Assembly: GCA_047974625.1 (NCBI GenBank)
Contig: JBKECK010000054.1
Location: forward strand, 1 to 64,000
Direction of reading: 5' to 3'
Origin: CADEDH01 sp047974625
GTDB taxonomy: Bacteria > Actinomycetota > Acidimicrobiia > Acidimicrobiales > SZUA-35
Length of the DNA stretch: 64,000 bases
Shown: piece after piece, positions 40,794 through 49,411 of the stretch
Numbering within the stretch: position 1 is the stretch's first letter
Layout of the letters: every line of letters begins with the position of its first letter
Notes under the pieces: generated by a model
Databases searched by the model: none
Told to the model about the DNA's origin: nothing
The model's input: the letters and a program-made list of their open reading frames with translations, nothing else
Translations under genes and position numbers: made by a program

Positions 40794-40843
40794 CCGTTCA
40801 GCCTAGGGGTCCCGCTCTCCCCGGGGGCCGACCCGATCCGCGG

Positions 40844-40866
40844 TTACTGCGAGTTGTTTGCAGTAA
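40844..40866. promoter_or_regulatory. Palindromic operator between fur-type gene and cbiM
   Basis: TTACTGC and GCAGTAA form a perfect 7-bp inverted repeat around a nine-base AT-rich spacer (GAGTTGTTT). The site lies 51 bases upstream of the regulator start and 59 bases upstream of cbiM. Length, symmetry and local AT content fit a Fur-family operator controlling both directions. Confidence 0.6.
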
Positions 40867-40924
40867 TCGATGACTCATAGGCTGACCGACCAGCCCGCCC
40901 TCATCGAGCCCTGGAGCCGCCCCG

Positions 40925-41923
40925 ATGATCGCCATGCACGCCCCCGACGGTCTGCTCAGCGCCCCGGTGGCCCTGGTCACGGCGGTGATCAGCGTCGCCG
41001 TCCTGGCCGTGGCGGTGCACCAGAGCGGCCGCCAGCTCGGCGACCGTCAGGCCCCGCTGGCCGGGCTGGCGGCGGCATTCATCTTCGCCGCCCAGATGGT
41101 CAACGTCCCCGTGGCCGGTGGCACCAGCGGGCACCTCTTGGGAGGCACCCTGGCCGCCGTCCTGCTGGGGCCCTGGGTGGGGGCCGTGGTGGTGGGGGTG
41201 GTGGTCCTCGTCCAGGCCCTCGTCTTCGCCGACGGGGGCATTACCGCCCTCGGCTACAACCTGCTCGACATGGCCATCGTCCCCACCTTCGCCGGGTGGG
41301 CCCTGTTCGTGGCCCTCCGTCGGGTCATGCCCGCCCGGGCCAGCGGTGTGGTCGGGGCCGCCGCCCTGGCCGCCGGCCTGTCCACCGTGCTGGCCGCCGC
41401 CACCTTCTCCCTGCTGTGGCTGTTCGGGGCCACGGCCCCGGTCCCGTTTGACACCGTTTTCGGGTCGATGGTGGGGGTCCACACCCTGATCGGTGTGCTC
41501 GAGGCGGTGATCACGGGCTCGGTGCTGGGCGCCGTCCTGGCCACCCGTCCCGACCTGGTGTACGGCGGGCAGGACCTCCGGCTCTCCCCGTCCCCGGGCC
41601 GGGGTCGGGTGGACACCCGGACCTTCGTCATCGGGGCCGTGTTCGCCACCCTGGTGGTGGCCGTTGTGGTGAGCCAGTTCGCCGCCGACACGCCCGACGG
41701 CCTCGACCGGGTGTCCGGGGACCACGGGATGGCCCCGGACACCGACCACGCCATGTCGTCGGGCCCGTTCGCCGACTACGCCACCGAAGGTGTTGGCAAC
41801 GAGACGGTGAGCCTCGCCCTGGCCGGCACGGTCGGCGCCGCCCTCACCCTGCTGGTCGGGGGCGGCATGCTCAGCGCCGCCCGCCGGATGACCGGGTCGG
41901 TCGCAGTACCGCCGGGCCGGTGA
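40925..41923 (+). CDS. cbiM: Cobalt/nickel ECF transporter S-component CbiM with CbiN-like C-terminal part
   Basis: A 332-residue membrane protein. MHAPDGLLSAPVA is the CbiM/NikM N-terminus whose first residues (free amine and His2) bind the metal. This makes the internal ATG at 40934 a credible true start, although a GGAG site eight bases before 40925 favours the upstream ATG. AAFIFAAQMVNVPVAGGTSGHLLGG and DGGITALGYNLLDMAI are CbiM core motifs. The last 100 residues contain two helices and PDGLDRV, equivalent to the PDGLE segment of CbiN/NikN, fused here. It ends in ATGA/GTGA-type overlap with cbiQ. Confidence 0.92.
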   Translation: MIAMHAPDGLLSAPVALVTAVISVAVLAVAVHQSGRQLGDRQAPLAGLAAAFIFAAQMVNVPVAGGTSGHLLGGTLAAVLLGPWVGAVVVGVVVLVQALVFADGGITALGYNLLDMAIVPTFAGWALFVALRRVMPARASGVVGAAALAAGLSTVLAAATFSLLWLFGATAPVPFDTVFGSMVGVHTLIGVLEAVITGSVLGAVLATRPDLVYGGQDLRLSPSPGRGRVDTRTFVIGAVFATLVVAVVVSQFAADTPDGLDRVSGDHGMAPDTDHAMSSGPFADYATEGVGNETVSLALAGTVGAALTLLVGGGMLSAARRMTGSVAVPPGR

Positions 41924-42726
41924 GCGGCCACCACCCCCATCCGCCGGAGGTGACCGGTCGCTCCCCCCAGGAGGCCGACGTCGACGGTCCGACCCGCGGC
42001 CCCGGCCGGCCACTCGCCCCCGAGGTGAAGCTGGTGGGCCTGTTCGGTTTCGTCACCGGGGTGGCCGTCACCCCCCGGCACGGGGTCGTCGTCCTGGTCG
42101 GCGACCTGCTGGTCCTGATCGCGGTGGTGGCCTGGTTCCGGCTCCCGGCCCGGGTGGTGGTGCGGCGCCTCGCCGTGATCGTCCCGTTCCTCCTCGCCGC
42201 GTCCGCCCTGCCGCTGGTGGCCGGGGGGGACCGGGTCACAGTGGCCGGGGTCGGCCTGTCGGTCGAGGGCCTGTGGGCGGCCGCGGCGATCGGGGCCAAG
42301 GCCGTGCTTGGCGCCGGGGCCAGCATCGTGGTGGCCACCAGCACGCCGGTGGCCGAACTGACCACCGGTCTGGGGCGGCTCCGCCTCCCCCCGGTGGTGG
42401 TGTCGATCGTGGCCTTCATGTTCCGCTACCTCGATCTCATCGGTGACGAGTCGGCCCGGATGCGCCGGGCCATGACCGCCCGGGGGATGCGGTCCCGCTG
42501 GTTGGGTGACGCCGGTCCCGTCCTGGCCGCCACCGGTGCCCTGTTCGTCCGCAGCTACGAGCGGGGCGAGCGGGTCCACCTCGCCATGGTGGCCCGCGGC
42601 TACACCGGCACGATGCCAGCGCCGGACCGGGCGGCGGCGCCGGGCCGCCGGTGGCTGGCCGCCGTGGCGGTGACCGCCCCGGCCTGGTTGCTGGCTGGGT
42701 GGGCGGCGTGGGGGCCGGGCCGGTGA
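41920..42726 (+). CDS. cbiQ: ECF transporter T-component CbiQ
   Basis: A 268-residue membrane protein that couples the ATPase to CbiM. About five hydrophobic helices are visible. The two cytoplasmic coupling helices carry the Ala-Arg-Gly signatures AMTARGMRSR and AMVARGYTG, which are diagnostic for ECF T-components. The GTG start overlaps the cbiM stop (GTGA). The first 35 residues are His/Pro-rich (SGHHPHPP), possibly a metal-binding or disordered leader. It is followed by cbiO with the same overlap. Confidence 0.92.
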   Translation: MSGHHPHPPEVTGRSPQEADVDGPTRGPGRPLAPEVKLVGLFGFVTGVAVTPRHGVVVLVGDLLVLIAVVAWFRLPARVVVRRLAVIVPFLLAASALPLVAGGDRVTVAGVGLSVEGLWAAAAIGAKAVLGAGASIVVATSTPVAELTTGLGRLRLPPVVVSIVAFMFRYLDLIGDESARMRRAMTARGMRSRWLGDAGPVLAATGALFVRSYERGERVHLAMVARGYTGTMPAPDRAAAPGRRWLAAVAVTAPAWLLAGWAAWGPGR

Positions 42727-43469
42727 CGGCGGCCGCGGTGGAGATCACCGACGTCGCCTACCGCTACCCGGGCCGGGCCGAACCGGTGCTCGACGGGCTG
42801 TCCCTGGGGGTCGCGGCCGGGGAACGGGTGGCCGTGCTCGGCCCCAACGGGTCGGGCAAGACCACCCTGATGCTCCACCTCAACGGGCTCCTCAGCCCCC
42901 AGGCGGGCCGGGTTGTGATCGGGGGCACCCCGGTGGAGGCGGGATCGATGACCGAGGTGCGGCAGCGGGTGGGCCTGGTGTTCCAGGACCCGAACGACCA
43001 GCTGTTCATGTCCCGGGTGGCCGACGACGTCGGCTTCGGGCCCGCCAACCTGGGCTGGTCGGCCGAACGGCGGGACCGGGCCGTCGCCGCCGCCCTGGCT
43101 GCGGTGGGGGCCACCGACCTGGCCGACCGCACCCCCCACCATCTCAGTGGGGGGGAGAAACGGCGGGCGGCGATCGCCACCGTCCTGTCCATGGACCCCG
43201 AGGTGCTGGTGCTCGACGAACCCACCGCCGGCCTCGACCCGCTCGGTCACCACGAACTGGCCGAGCTCCTGGTGGGGCTGGGTCAGACCCAGGTCATCGT
43301 TACCCACGATCTCCCCTTCGCCCTGGCCACCTGTCCCCGTTCGGTGGTCCTGGACCGCGGCCGGATCGTGGTGGACCGCCCCACCTCGGATCTCCTGGCC
43401 GACGCCGGGCAGCTGGCCGCCCACCGCCTCGCCCTGCCCTTCGGCTACCGGGGTTTCCCGCCGGCCTGA
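42723..43469 (+). CDS. cbiO: ECF transporter ATPase CbiO
   Basis: A 248-residue ATPase. LGPNGSGKTT is Walker A, FQDPNDQLFMSRVADDVGFGP the Q-loop with the ECF-type Q-helix, HLSGGEKRRAAIATVLSM the signature, and VLVLDEPTAGLDP Walker B; the switch His is in VTHDL. Only one ATPase gene is present, so it would act as a homodimer with CbiQ and CbiM. The GTG start overlaps the cbiQ stop. The operon imports Co2+ or Ni2+. Cobalt is favoured because late cobalamin genes lie 11 kb away. Confidence 0.93.
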   Translation: MTAAAVEITDVAYRYPGRAEPVLDGLSLGVAAGERVAVLGPNGSGKTTLMLHLNGLLSPQAGRVVIGGTPVEAGSMTEVRQRVGLVFQDPNDQLFMSRVADDVGFGPANLGWSAERRDRAVAAALAAVGATDLADRTPHHLSGGEKRRAAIATVLSMDPEVLVLDEPTAGLDPLGHHELAELLVGLGQTQVIVTHDLPFALATCPRSVVLDRGRIVVDRPTSDLLADAGQLAAHRLALPFGYRGFPPA

Positions 43470-43564
43470 CCGGCGCCGGGGCCTGCGGCCCGACCATCCG
43501 GTCCCGCCCGGTGGGGATCACTAGACTCCCCCACGTCAATGACGTCGCGGAACGGAGACCACCC

Positions 43565-44095
43565 ATGAGCAACGACCCCCTCTACGGCCTACCCGAGGTG
43601 CCGAGTTTCACCGTGACCAGCGAGGACTTCGCCGAGGGTGAGTTCTGGAAACTGCCCCAGATGTCGGGTCTGTTCGGTGTCGAGGGTGGGGAGGACCGGT
43701 CGCCCGAGCTGAGCTGGTCCGGCGCCCCGGAGAACACCCTCAGCTACGCGGTGACCGTGTTCGACCCCGACGCCCCTACCCAGTCGGGCTTCTGGCACTG
43801 GTCAGTGGCCAACATCCCCGCCGACGTGACCGCCCTGGCCCCGGGGGTCGGCAACCCCGAGGGGGCTGGTCTGCCCCCCGGGGCGATCCAGTACCACCAC
43901 GATGGTGGCGCCAGCGGTTTCGTCGGGGCCGCCCCCCCACCCGGGCACGGAGTCCACCGCTACTACGTCATGGTCCACGCGCTCGACGTGGCTGACATCG
44001 GGGTTCCGGCCGAGGCCACCCCAGCCTTCCTCAACTTCAACATCGCCGGCCACATCCTGGCCCGGGCGGTGCTGATGGGGAACGCCAAGCGGTGA
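43565..44095 (+). CDS. YbhB/YbcL family PEBP (Raf kinase inhibitor-like) protein
   Basis: A 176-residue phosphatidylethanolamine-binding-like protein without signal peptide. SPELSWSGAPENTLSYAVTVFDPDAPTQSGFWHWSVANIP is the conserved ligand pocket with the Asp-Pro-Asp-Ala-Pro and His residues. HRYYVMVHALDV and FNIAGHILARAVLMG complete the fold. Molecular function of bacterial members is not settled. It stands alone between the cobalt transporter and a strong terminator hairpin just behind it. Confidence 0.88.
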   Translation: MSNDPLYGLPEVPSFTVTSEDFAEGEFWKLPQMSGLFGVEGGEDRSPELSWSGAPENTLSYAVTVFDPDAPTQSGFWHWSVANIPADVTALAPGVGNPEGAGLPPGAIQYHHDGGASGFVGAAPPPGHGVHRYYVMVHALDVADIGVPAEATPAFLNFNIAGHILARAVLMGNAKR

Positions 44096-44102
44096 ATGTC
44101 GG

Positions 44103-44136
44103 GACGTCGGGACCGGCCTGTTCCGGTCCCGACGTC
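44103..44136 (+). terminator. Strong hairpin after the PEBP gene
   Basis: GACGTCGGGACCGG and CCGGTCCCGACGTC form a perfect 14-bp stem with a CCTGTT loop, starting eight bases after the stop codon. There is only a short pyrimidine run (TCTCCCTTCC) rather than a clean U tract, which is common in very GC-rich actinobacteria. Confidence 0.75.
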
Positions 44137-44219
44137 TCCCTTCCGGATTCCTACGCCATGATTGACCCCGGCGCGGCCCGCCGGGTGGCGCCGTTCGTCG
44201 AACTTCAGGTGTGCGGTCC

Positions 44220-45140
44220 ATGAGCAACCAAGAACCCAACTGGTATCCCGATCCCGGCCAACGTCACGAGTACCGCTACTGGGACGGCACGACGTGGACC
44301 GACCACGTCAGCAACGGTGGGGTGACCTCGAGCGAACCGTTGGCGGCACCGCCCCCACCCGGCAACGGGGCCCAACCGCCCCCACCGGCCGGGACGGCCG
44401 CCACGGCGGCCGGTGGCGACGGGCTGGACCGGCTGGAGGATTCGCTCCTGGTGGGCGACTCCAAGCACGCCAAGCAGGTGCGCAAGCAGATGACGGCCGG
44501 GGGCCGCTCCGGGATCGGGCTCCAGGGCCCGGTGGCCGGCGGTGGGGGGACGGTGCTCACCGAACCGATCCTGGTGGTCAACCAGAAGGCCAAACTGATG
44601 GAGCTCACCAACCAGTACCGGGTCTTCGATCAGCACGGCAACCAGATCGCCATGGTCAACCAGGTGGGTCAGAGCAGTATGCGCAAGGTGCTCCGTCTCA
44701 TGTCCAACCTCGACTCGTTGCTCACCCACCGTCTCGACGTGACCGACACCAACGGCCACGTCCTGCTCCGGGTCACCCGGCCCGGGACGATGTGGAAGTC
44801 GACCGTGATCGTGTCCGACGGGGCCGACAACGAGTACGGCCGGATCGTCCAGCAGAACGTGATGGGCAAGATCCGGTTCGCCTTCAAGTCGGGGGAGACC
44901 ACCCTCGGGGAGCTGAAGGCCGAGAACTGGCGGGCCTGGAACTTCCGGATCGAGGACACCAACGGGGCCGAGGTGGCCCGGATCACCAAGACCTGGGAGG
45001 GCGTGACCAAGGCCATGTTCACCACGGCCGACAACTATGTGGTCCAGATCCACCAGCGCGCCCCCGATCCGCTGCACCAGCTCATCGTGGCCAGTGCCCT
45101 GTGCATCGACACCACCATGAAGCAGTCCAACGGCAACTAA
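44220..45140 (+). CDS. DUF2510 plus scramblase/LURP-one-related protein
   Basis: A 306-residue protein. Residues 5-35 are a DUF2510 module (NWYPDPGQRHEYRYWDGTTWTDH), a short Trp-rich domain common in actinobacterial membrane proteins. A Pro/Gly linker follows. Residues about 105-300 resemble the scramblase/LURP-one beta-barrel: KAKLMELTNQYRVFDQHGNQIA, VTDTNGHVLLRVTRPG, AWNFRIEDTNGAEVARITKTWEG. Bacterial members are uncharacterised; lipid scrambling should not be assumed. A start at GTG 44211 is possible and adds three residues. Confidence 0.78.
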   Translation: MSNQEPNWYPDPGQRHEYRYWDGTTWTDHVSNGGVTSSEPLAAPPPPGNGAQPPPPAGTAATAAGGDGLDRLEDSLLVGDSKHAKQVRKQMTAGGRSGIGLQGPVAGGGGTVLTEPILVVNQKAKLMELTNQYRVFDQHGNQIAMVNQVGQSSMRKVLRLMSNLDSLLTHRLDVTDTNGHVLLRVTRPGTMWKSTVIVSDGADNEYGRIVQQNVMGKIRFAFKSGETTLGELKAENWRAWNFRIEDTNGAEVARITKTWEGVTKAMFTTADNYVVQIHQRAPDPLHQLIVASALCIDTTMKQSNGN

Positions 45141-45444
45141 CGGACCCGACCCCGCCCGCCCGCCCGTGGAGCCTGGACGCCACCGCCGGTCGTCCCACCC
45201 GGCCGGTTCCAGGACCGGGTGGGACGCCGACATTTGGGTTCCCGGACGCTCCCCCCTACCGGTATCCGGGCCACCCACCGCGGGGACAATGGTGTGACCC
45301 GGGCCGGACGGCCGGGTTCCCCGACGGACGCGACCAGCGGATCTGGACCCGCCAGACACCGGAGGTAGCGCTCGTCACTTCACCAGAGCCGGCGGCCGCG
45401 GTCCTGATACAGGATCGAGGAAATTCGCCCGCCGACGGGCCGGT
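45141..45444. other. 304-base intergenic region with hairpin and a possible DUF2510 remnant
   Basis: Convergent intergenic region between the scramblase-like and PAS genes. It holds a terminator-like hairpin (45191-45226), a small palindrome (GTCCTGATACAGGAT near 45401) and, in one plus-strand frame at about 45285-45350, the residues GQWCDPGR and QRIWTR, spaced like a degraded DUF2510 module. No intact gene is seen. Confidence 0.4.
45191..45226 (+). terminator. Terminator-like hairpin after the scramblase-like gene
   Basis: CGTCCCACCCGG and CCGGGTGGGACG form a perfect 12-bp stem with a 12-base loop, about 50 bases after the stop codon at 45140. No U tract follows. Confidence 0.6.
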
Positions 45445-45873
45445 TTACCGGTCGGCCTCGAGGTCCCGGATCCGGCGCCGCAGGCCCTGCTCGTCGGCCC
45501 AGCGCTCCGTCTCGTCCCTGACCACGGCGGCGATCCCGGCCGGCCGTCCGTCGTCCCCCGGGATCAGGGACACGGTGAAGGCGATGGAGTGCCGCTGCCC
45601 GTCGGCGTTGAGGGCGGGCACCCGGAGTAGGTCGTCGGCGTAGCGGGTGATCCCCGTCTCCATCGTCTTCTCGTAGCCGGCCCAGTGGGCGGGCCGTTGT
45701 TTCTCCGGAATGATGAGGTCGAGCGACCGTCCGATCGCCTCCTCAGCCGACCAGCCGAACACCCGGGCCGCGGCCCCGTTCCAGTACCGGATTGTCCCCT
45801 CGGCGTCGCTGATGATGACGGCATCGGCCAGATCATCCATCAGCTGGGCCAGAACCCCCTGTGTCACATCCAT
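45445..45873 (-). CDS. Single PAS-domain protein
   Basis: A 142-residue protein that is essentially one PAS domain plus PAC motif. QLMDDLADAVIISDAEGTIRYWNGAAARVFGWSAEEAIGRSL is the sensor core, and RHSIAFTVSLIPGDDGRPAGIAAVVRDETERW is the PAC end, followed by a charged helix (RRRIRDLEADR) that could form a coiled coil. There is no kinase, cyclase or DNA-binding output, so it probably acts through a partner. ATG 45873 is used; a GTG nine bases upstream is possible. Confidence 0.85.
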   Translation of the reverse strand: MDVTQGVLAQLMDDLADAVIISDAEGTIRYWNGAAARVFGWSAEEAIGRSLDLIIPEKQRPAHWAGYEKTMETGITRYADDLLRVPALNADGQRHSIAFTVSLIPGDDGRPAGIAAVVRDETERWADEQGLRRRIRDLEADR

Positions 45874-45966
45874 GGGCGTCACCCTAGTCGGGGCGTCCGG
45901 CCTGGGGAGAGGGGGCGGGGAAGGGGGAAGAGGCCGTGCCTCGGGCGGGCGTGGTAGACACCGGGG

Positions 45967-46857
45967 ATGGCTCGTTCCACCCGAGACCCCGCTCCCCCGG
46001 TGATCATCGAGGCCGCCATCAACGGCGGGACGACGAAGGCCACCAACCCGAACGTGCCGGTCGACGCGGACGAGATCGTCGCCGACGCCCTGGCCTGTTT
46101 CGAGGCCGGCGCTGCCATCGTCCACCACCACATCGGGAGCCGGCCCCGCTCCGGGCCCGAGGCCGCGGACGTCTACCTGGGGATCTGGCGCCGGGTCCTG
46201 GCCGAACGAGCGGATGCCCTGTGGTATCCGACGATCAACTTCGGACCCGAAGAGGCGCGGTACGCCCACATCGCCCCGATGGCCGAGTCCGGGCTGCTCC
46301 GCCTCAGCCTGAGCGACCCCGGACCGGTGAACCTGGGGCGTCCGGACGAGGCGGGCGTGCCCACCGGTGGCTGGACCTACCGCAACACCTTCGATCAGAT
46401 CGCCGAGCAGCTGGCCCTGTGCCACCAGCATCGTCTCGGCCCGAGCTTCGCCATCTACGAACCCGGATTCGCCCGGACGGTGATGGCCTACCACCGGGCC
46501 GGGCGGTTGCCGGGCGGGGCCATGCTCAAGTTCTACCTGGCCGCCGACCGGGGCCTGACCGGCACCCCGTTCGGGTTGCCGGTCACCACCACCGCCCTGG
46601 CCGCCTACCTGGAGGTCCTGGATGGCGCCGACCTGGCGTGGGCGGTGTCGGCGGTGGGCGACGATCTCGGCCGGTCACCGGTGGTCGGCCCCGCCCTCGA
46701 TCTCGGTGGTCACCTCCACGTGGGCCTGGAGTTCTACGGCGGCGACCGGCAACCCAGCAACGTCCAGCTGGTCGAGGAGGCCGTCGCCGCCGCCTCCGCC
46801 GCGGGTCGGCCGGTGGCCGACTGCGCCACGGCGGCCTGGGTGCTGGGCCTGCCCTGA
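45967..46857 (+). CDS. 3-keto-5-aminohexanoate cleavage enzyme family (BKACE) protein
   Basis: A 296-residue zinc-dependent TIM barrel. VIIEAAINGG is the family N-terminus and GAAIVHHHIGS supplies two zinc His residues; AGVPTGGWTYRNTF and HLHVGLEFYGGDRQPSN carry further active-site residues. BKACE enzymes condense beta-keto acids with acetyl-CoA to give acetoacetate and a new CoA ester, as in lysine fermentation (Kce) or carnitine breakdown. The beta-keto acid used here is unknown, and no lysine fermentation genes are nearby. ATG 45967. Confidence 0.87.
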   Translation: MARSTRDPAPPVIIEAAINGGTTKATNPNVPVDADEIVADALACFEAGAAIVHHHIGSRPRSGPEAADVYLGIWRRVLAERADALWYPTINFGPEEARYAHIAPMAESGLLRLSLSDPGPVNLGRPDEAGVPTGGWTYRNTFDQIAEQLALCHQHRLGPSFAIYEPGFARTVMAYHRAGRLPGGAMLKFYLAADRGLTGTPFGLPVTTTALAAYLEVLDGADLAWAVSAVGDDLGRSPVVGPALDLGGHLHVGLEFYGGDRQPSNVQLVEEAVAAASAAGRPVADCATAAWVLGLP

Positions 46858-46895
46858 CCGGCCCTCATCTGGCCCAACCTGGCTCTCACCCGTTC

Positions 46896-49136
46896 TCACC
46901 CGGCCCCGCACAGGGCGGAACCGGCGGGGCTGAACACCTCGGCCACGGCCTGGTTGGTCGGGTTGACCCCGAAGTCGAGGCCCGCCGTCTCACCCTGGTC
47001 GAGCCAGGTGTCGGTGGTCGGGTCGTAGAGGCCGAAGCCGCCGGCCCGGGTGGACAGGTGCCAGACCGAGAACGAGACCTGGTCGAAGGATCCGTCGGGA
47101 GCCTCGATCCGGTCAAGGGGGCGGCCGTAACCGTCGACGCCCCCGTTGAGACTCCGGAGGGCGGTGACCCGATCGCACATGAGCAGCTCGGCGTGGCCCC
47201 ACCCCTTCCAGATGCCGCCGCGGCGGGCGTAGGGAATGACCCCCAGCTCCCCCAGGAACAGGGGCATCCCGGCCGCCTGGGCCACCTCGTCCTGGGATTC
47301 GGTGTTGCGGATCATCCGGTCCCGGGTCCCGGCCCGGACCGGGTCGGGCACCGTATCCGGACAGGGTCGGGGCGTTCCCGAGGCGGACCAGGTGACGGGG
47401 CTGCCGTAGCAGCCGGTCCGGCGGTCCGATTCCGCCGACACCCCGGTCTTGGCTCCCCGCCAGTACGGCTTGGACGCGGTCACGTCGCCGTAGCCGTCCT
47501 CCGGGCTGGTGTCATGGTCGCGGAGCTCGTCCACCCCGGGCTGATCGGGATCGGCCACGCCGGTGGTATAGCTGTGGGCGGTGTAGACCAGGTTCTCCAC
47601 CACCGGTTCGGCCTGGTACACCGCCCCTACGGCGGCGGCGTCACTGAGCATTCCGCCGTAGAACCCGGTCACCACCAGGGGCTTGGTGGGCAGGACCTGG
47701 CGCAGGCCGGCCGCCCAGGCCTTCTGGATCTCGGCCGCTGTGGCACTGTTGGCGTAGAAGTTCCCCCGGTACGGGTGGGGTTCGTTGACCAGTTCGAGGG
47801 CGGCGATGCCGGTGAGCCCGGCCGCCTCCTTCCCGGCGATCCAGTCGGCCACGTCCTCGAGGTAGCGGTACGCCAGTTCCTGGCCCCGGTCGGGGGCCGG
47901 GTAGCGGGCATCGGTGGCACCGATGTTCCAGGTGAGCACCTCGAGCGAGTCGTTGGGGTGGTGCTGGTCCTGTACGGGGGCTGAGGTGGCCCCGCCGAAG
48001 TCGAGGGCCGTGGCCGTCATGGCCGTGCCGTCGTTGTTGGTCTGGGGGGCCGACCAGGCGTCGTCCCAGGCCCACTGGGGGATCCAGAACCCGGCCTGGG
48101 CGCCCCCACCCAGGTGGAGGGGGTCGAGGATGACGTCGATGCCTTCGGCCGCCGCCCACTGGAGGAAGGGCAGGATCTCCCGGTCGAGGTGGTCGGCCAC
48201 GGACGCGTCCCGGGTCGGTTGCACGTCGGACCAGTGGAGGACGAGGCGGACCGTGTTGAATCGGGTGGCCACCCGAGCCAGATCGGCCTGGTCCAGGTCC
48301 GCGAACGCCGGTACGTCGGCCCGGACCGCGACCGCCTCCCAATGGGCGGGGACAGCCGGATCGGTGGTCCGCACCAGCTCCCAGCGGCCATGCACCACCG
48401 CCGTGGTCCACGGCTCGGCGGGCGGGACGGTGAAGGACGGGGAAGCGGTCCAGTCGCCGTTGACGGCGTGGCGGGTCGGCTCCACCCACCAGGTGGCGGT
48501 GGTGCCCGCCGCCACCTGGTCGTCGACCAGGCTGATGGTTTGCCCGTCGGCGCCGAGCGCGGACGAGGAGCTGGACCAGAGCACGAACTCGGGGTCGGCG
48601 CCGTCGACTTGGCGGTGCAGGTTGTAGCCGGCGACCCCGTCCACGGCCGGGAACCTGACCCGGACGGCGCCACCGGCCGGATCCCGCTCGACGCTCACCG
48701 AACCGACCGGCACCGGATCGGGGCCGGCCAGGCAGGTGGCGGCCGGTCCCGGGTCCCATGCCCCGTCCGGGGTGGTCCGGACCACGTACCGGGCCGGGCC
48801 CTGGGCCAGGTTGCCGTCGTCGACCCAGCTGGTGACGGGCCCGTCGACCCGGCCCCGCCAGTGGCGGCGCGTCGAGGGTTCCACCTGTCGGTAGACGACG
48901 TAGTCGACCCCGGCGACTGCCGACCAGCCAACCCGGTAGGTACCGTCGTGGAGACGGGTGCCGTGGCAGGTGCTCACCGGGGCGGGGGCGGCCGCGGCCG
49001 GCCGGGCCGGTACGACGGTGGTCAGGGCGGCCACCACCAGGGCGGCCACCACCAGGGCGCCGACGGTGGCCGGCACCGGGCCCCGGGTTCGGGGTCGTCG
49101 GGGCGCGACGAAGACGGGTGGAGAACAGGGCGGCAT
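46896..49136 (-). CDS. Secreted glycoside hydrolase family 5-like enzyme
   Basis: A 746-residue protein. A hydrophobic signal segment (VGALVVAALVVAALTTVV) ends at an Ala-rich cleavage region near residue 50. Residues about 55-240 look like two fibronectin III-like modules (WSAVAGVDYVVYRQ; FPAVDGVAGYNLHRQ). The catalytic barrel starts near residue 290, with NTVRLVLHWSDVQP, the acid/base in LELVNEPHPY and the probable nucleophile in LFLGELGV, the two Glu of GH5/clan GH-A. It is likely to act on a beta-linked polysaccharide or glycolipid outside the cell. The exact subfamily is uncertain. It stands alone with a 275-base upstream gap. Confidence 0.82.
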   Translation of the reverse strand: MPPCSPPVFVAPRRPRTRGPVPATVGALVVAALVVAALTTVVPARPAAAAPAPVSTCHGTRLHDGTYRVGWSAVAGVDYVVYRQVEPSTRRHWRGRVDGPVTSWVDDGNLAQGPARYVVRTTPDGAWDPGPAATCLAGPDPVPVGSVSVERDPAGGAVRVRFPAVDGVAGYNLHRQVDGADPEFVLWSSSSSALGADGQTISLVDDQVAAGTTATWWVEPTRHAVNGDWTASPSFTVPPAEPWTTAVVHGRWELVRTTDPAVPAHWEAVAVRADVPAFADLDQADLARVATRFNTVRLVLHWSDVQPTRDASVADHLDREILPFLQWAAAEGIDVILDPLHLGGGAQAGFWIPQWAWDDAWSAPQTNNDGTAMTATALDFGGATSAPVQDQHHPNDSLEVLTWNIGATDARYPAPDRGQELAYRYLEDVADWIAGKEAAGLTGIAALELVNEPHPYRGNFYANSATAAEIQKAWAAGLRQVLPTKPLVVTGFYGGMLSDAAAVGAVYQAEPVVENLVYTAHSYTTGVADPDQPGVDELRDHDTSPEDGYGDVTASKPYWRGAKTGVSAESDRRTGCYGSPVTWSASGTPRPCPDTVPDPVRAGTRDRMIRNTESQDEVAQAAGMPLFLGELGVIPYARRGGIWKGWGHAELLMCDRVTALRSLNGGVDGYGRPLDRIEAPDGSFDQVSFSVWHLSTRAGGFGLYDPTTDTWLDQGETAGLDFGVNPTNQAVAEVFSPAGSALCGAG

Positions 49137-49411
49137 GGGGTGGCTCCTGGCTCACCGAAGACGCCCCCCCGGACCGGATCCCACCTGGTGGGGCGGTTGG
49201 GGCCGGGGGCGGCATTGCGGCGGGATGGCGGGTGACGGCCAGTGTCACCGGCCCGTTCCCGCCTGTCAACGACCCCCGTTCGGGTCAGGCGCGACCCGCT
49301 TCGTACCGCCGTTTGCGGGGCCTCCGTGTTGGCCGAAGGCCAATGATAACGATCTGAACCATCCGGACGGACGGGGGTTCCGGGTGCCCCGGGAGCCGGT
49401 CCCCGCCGGGG

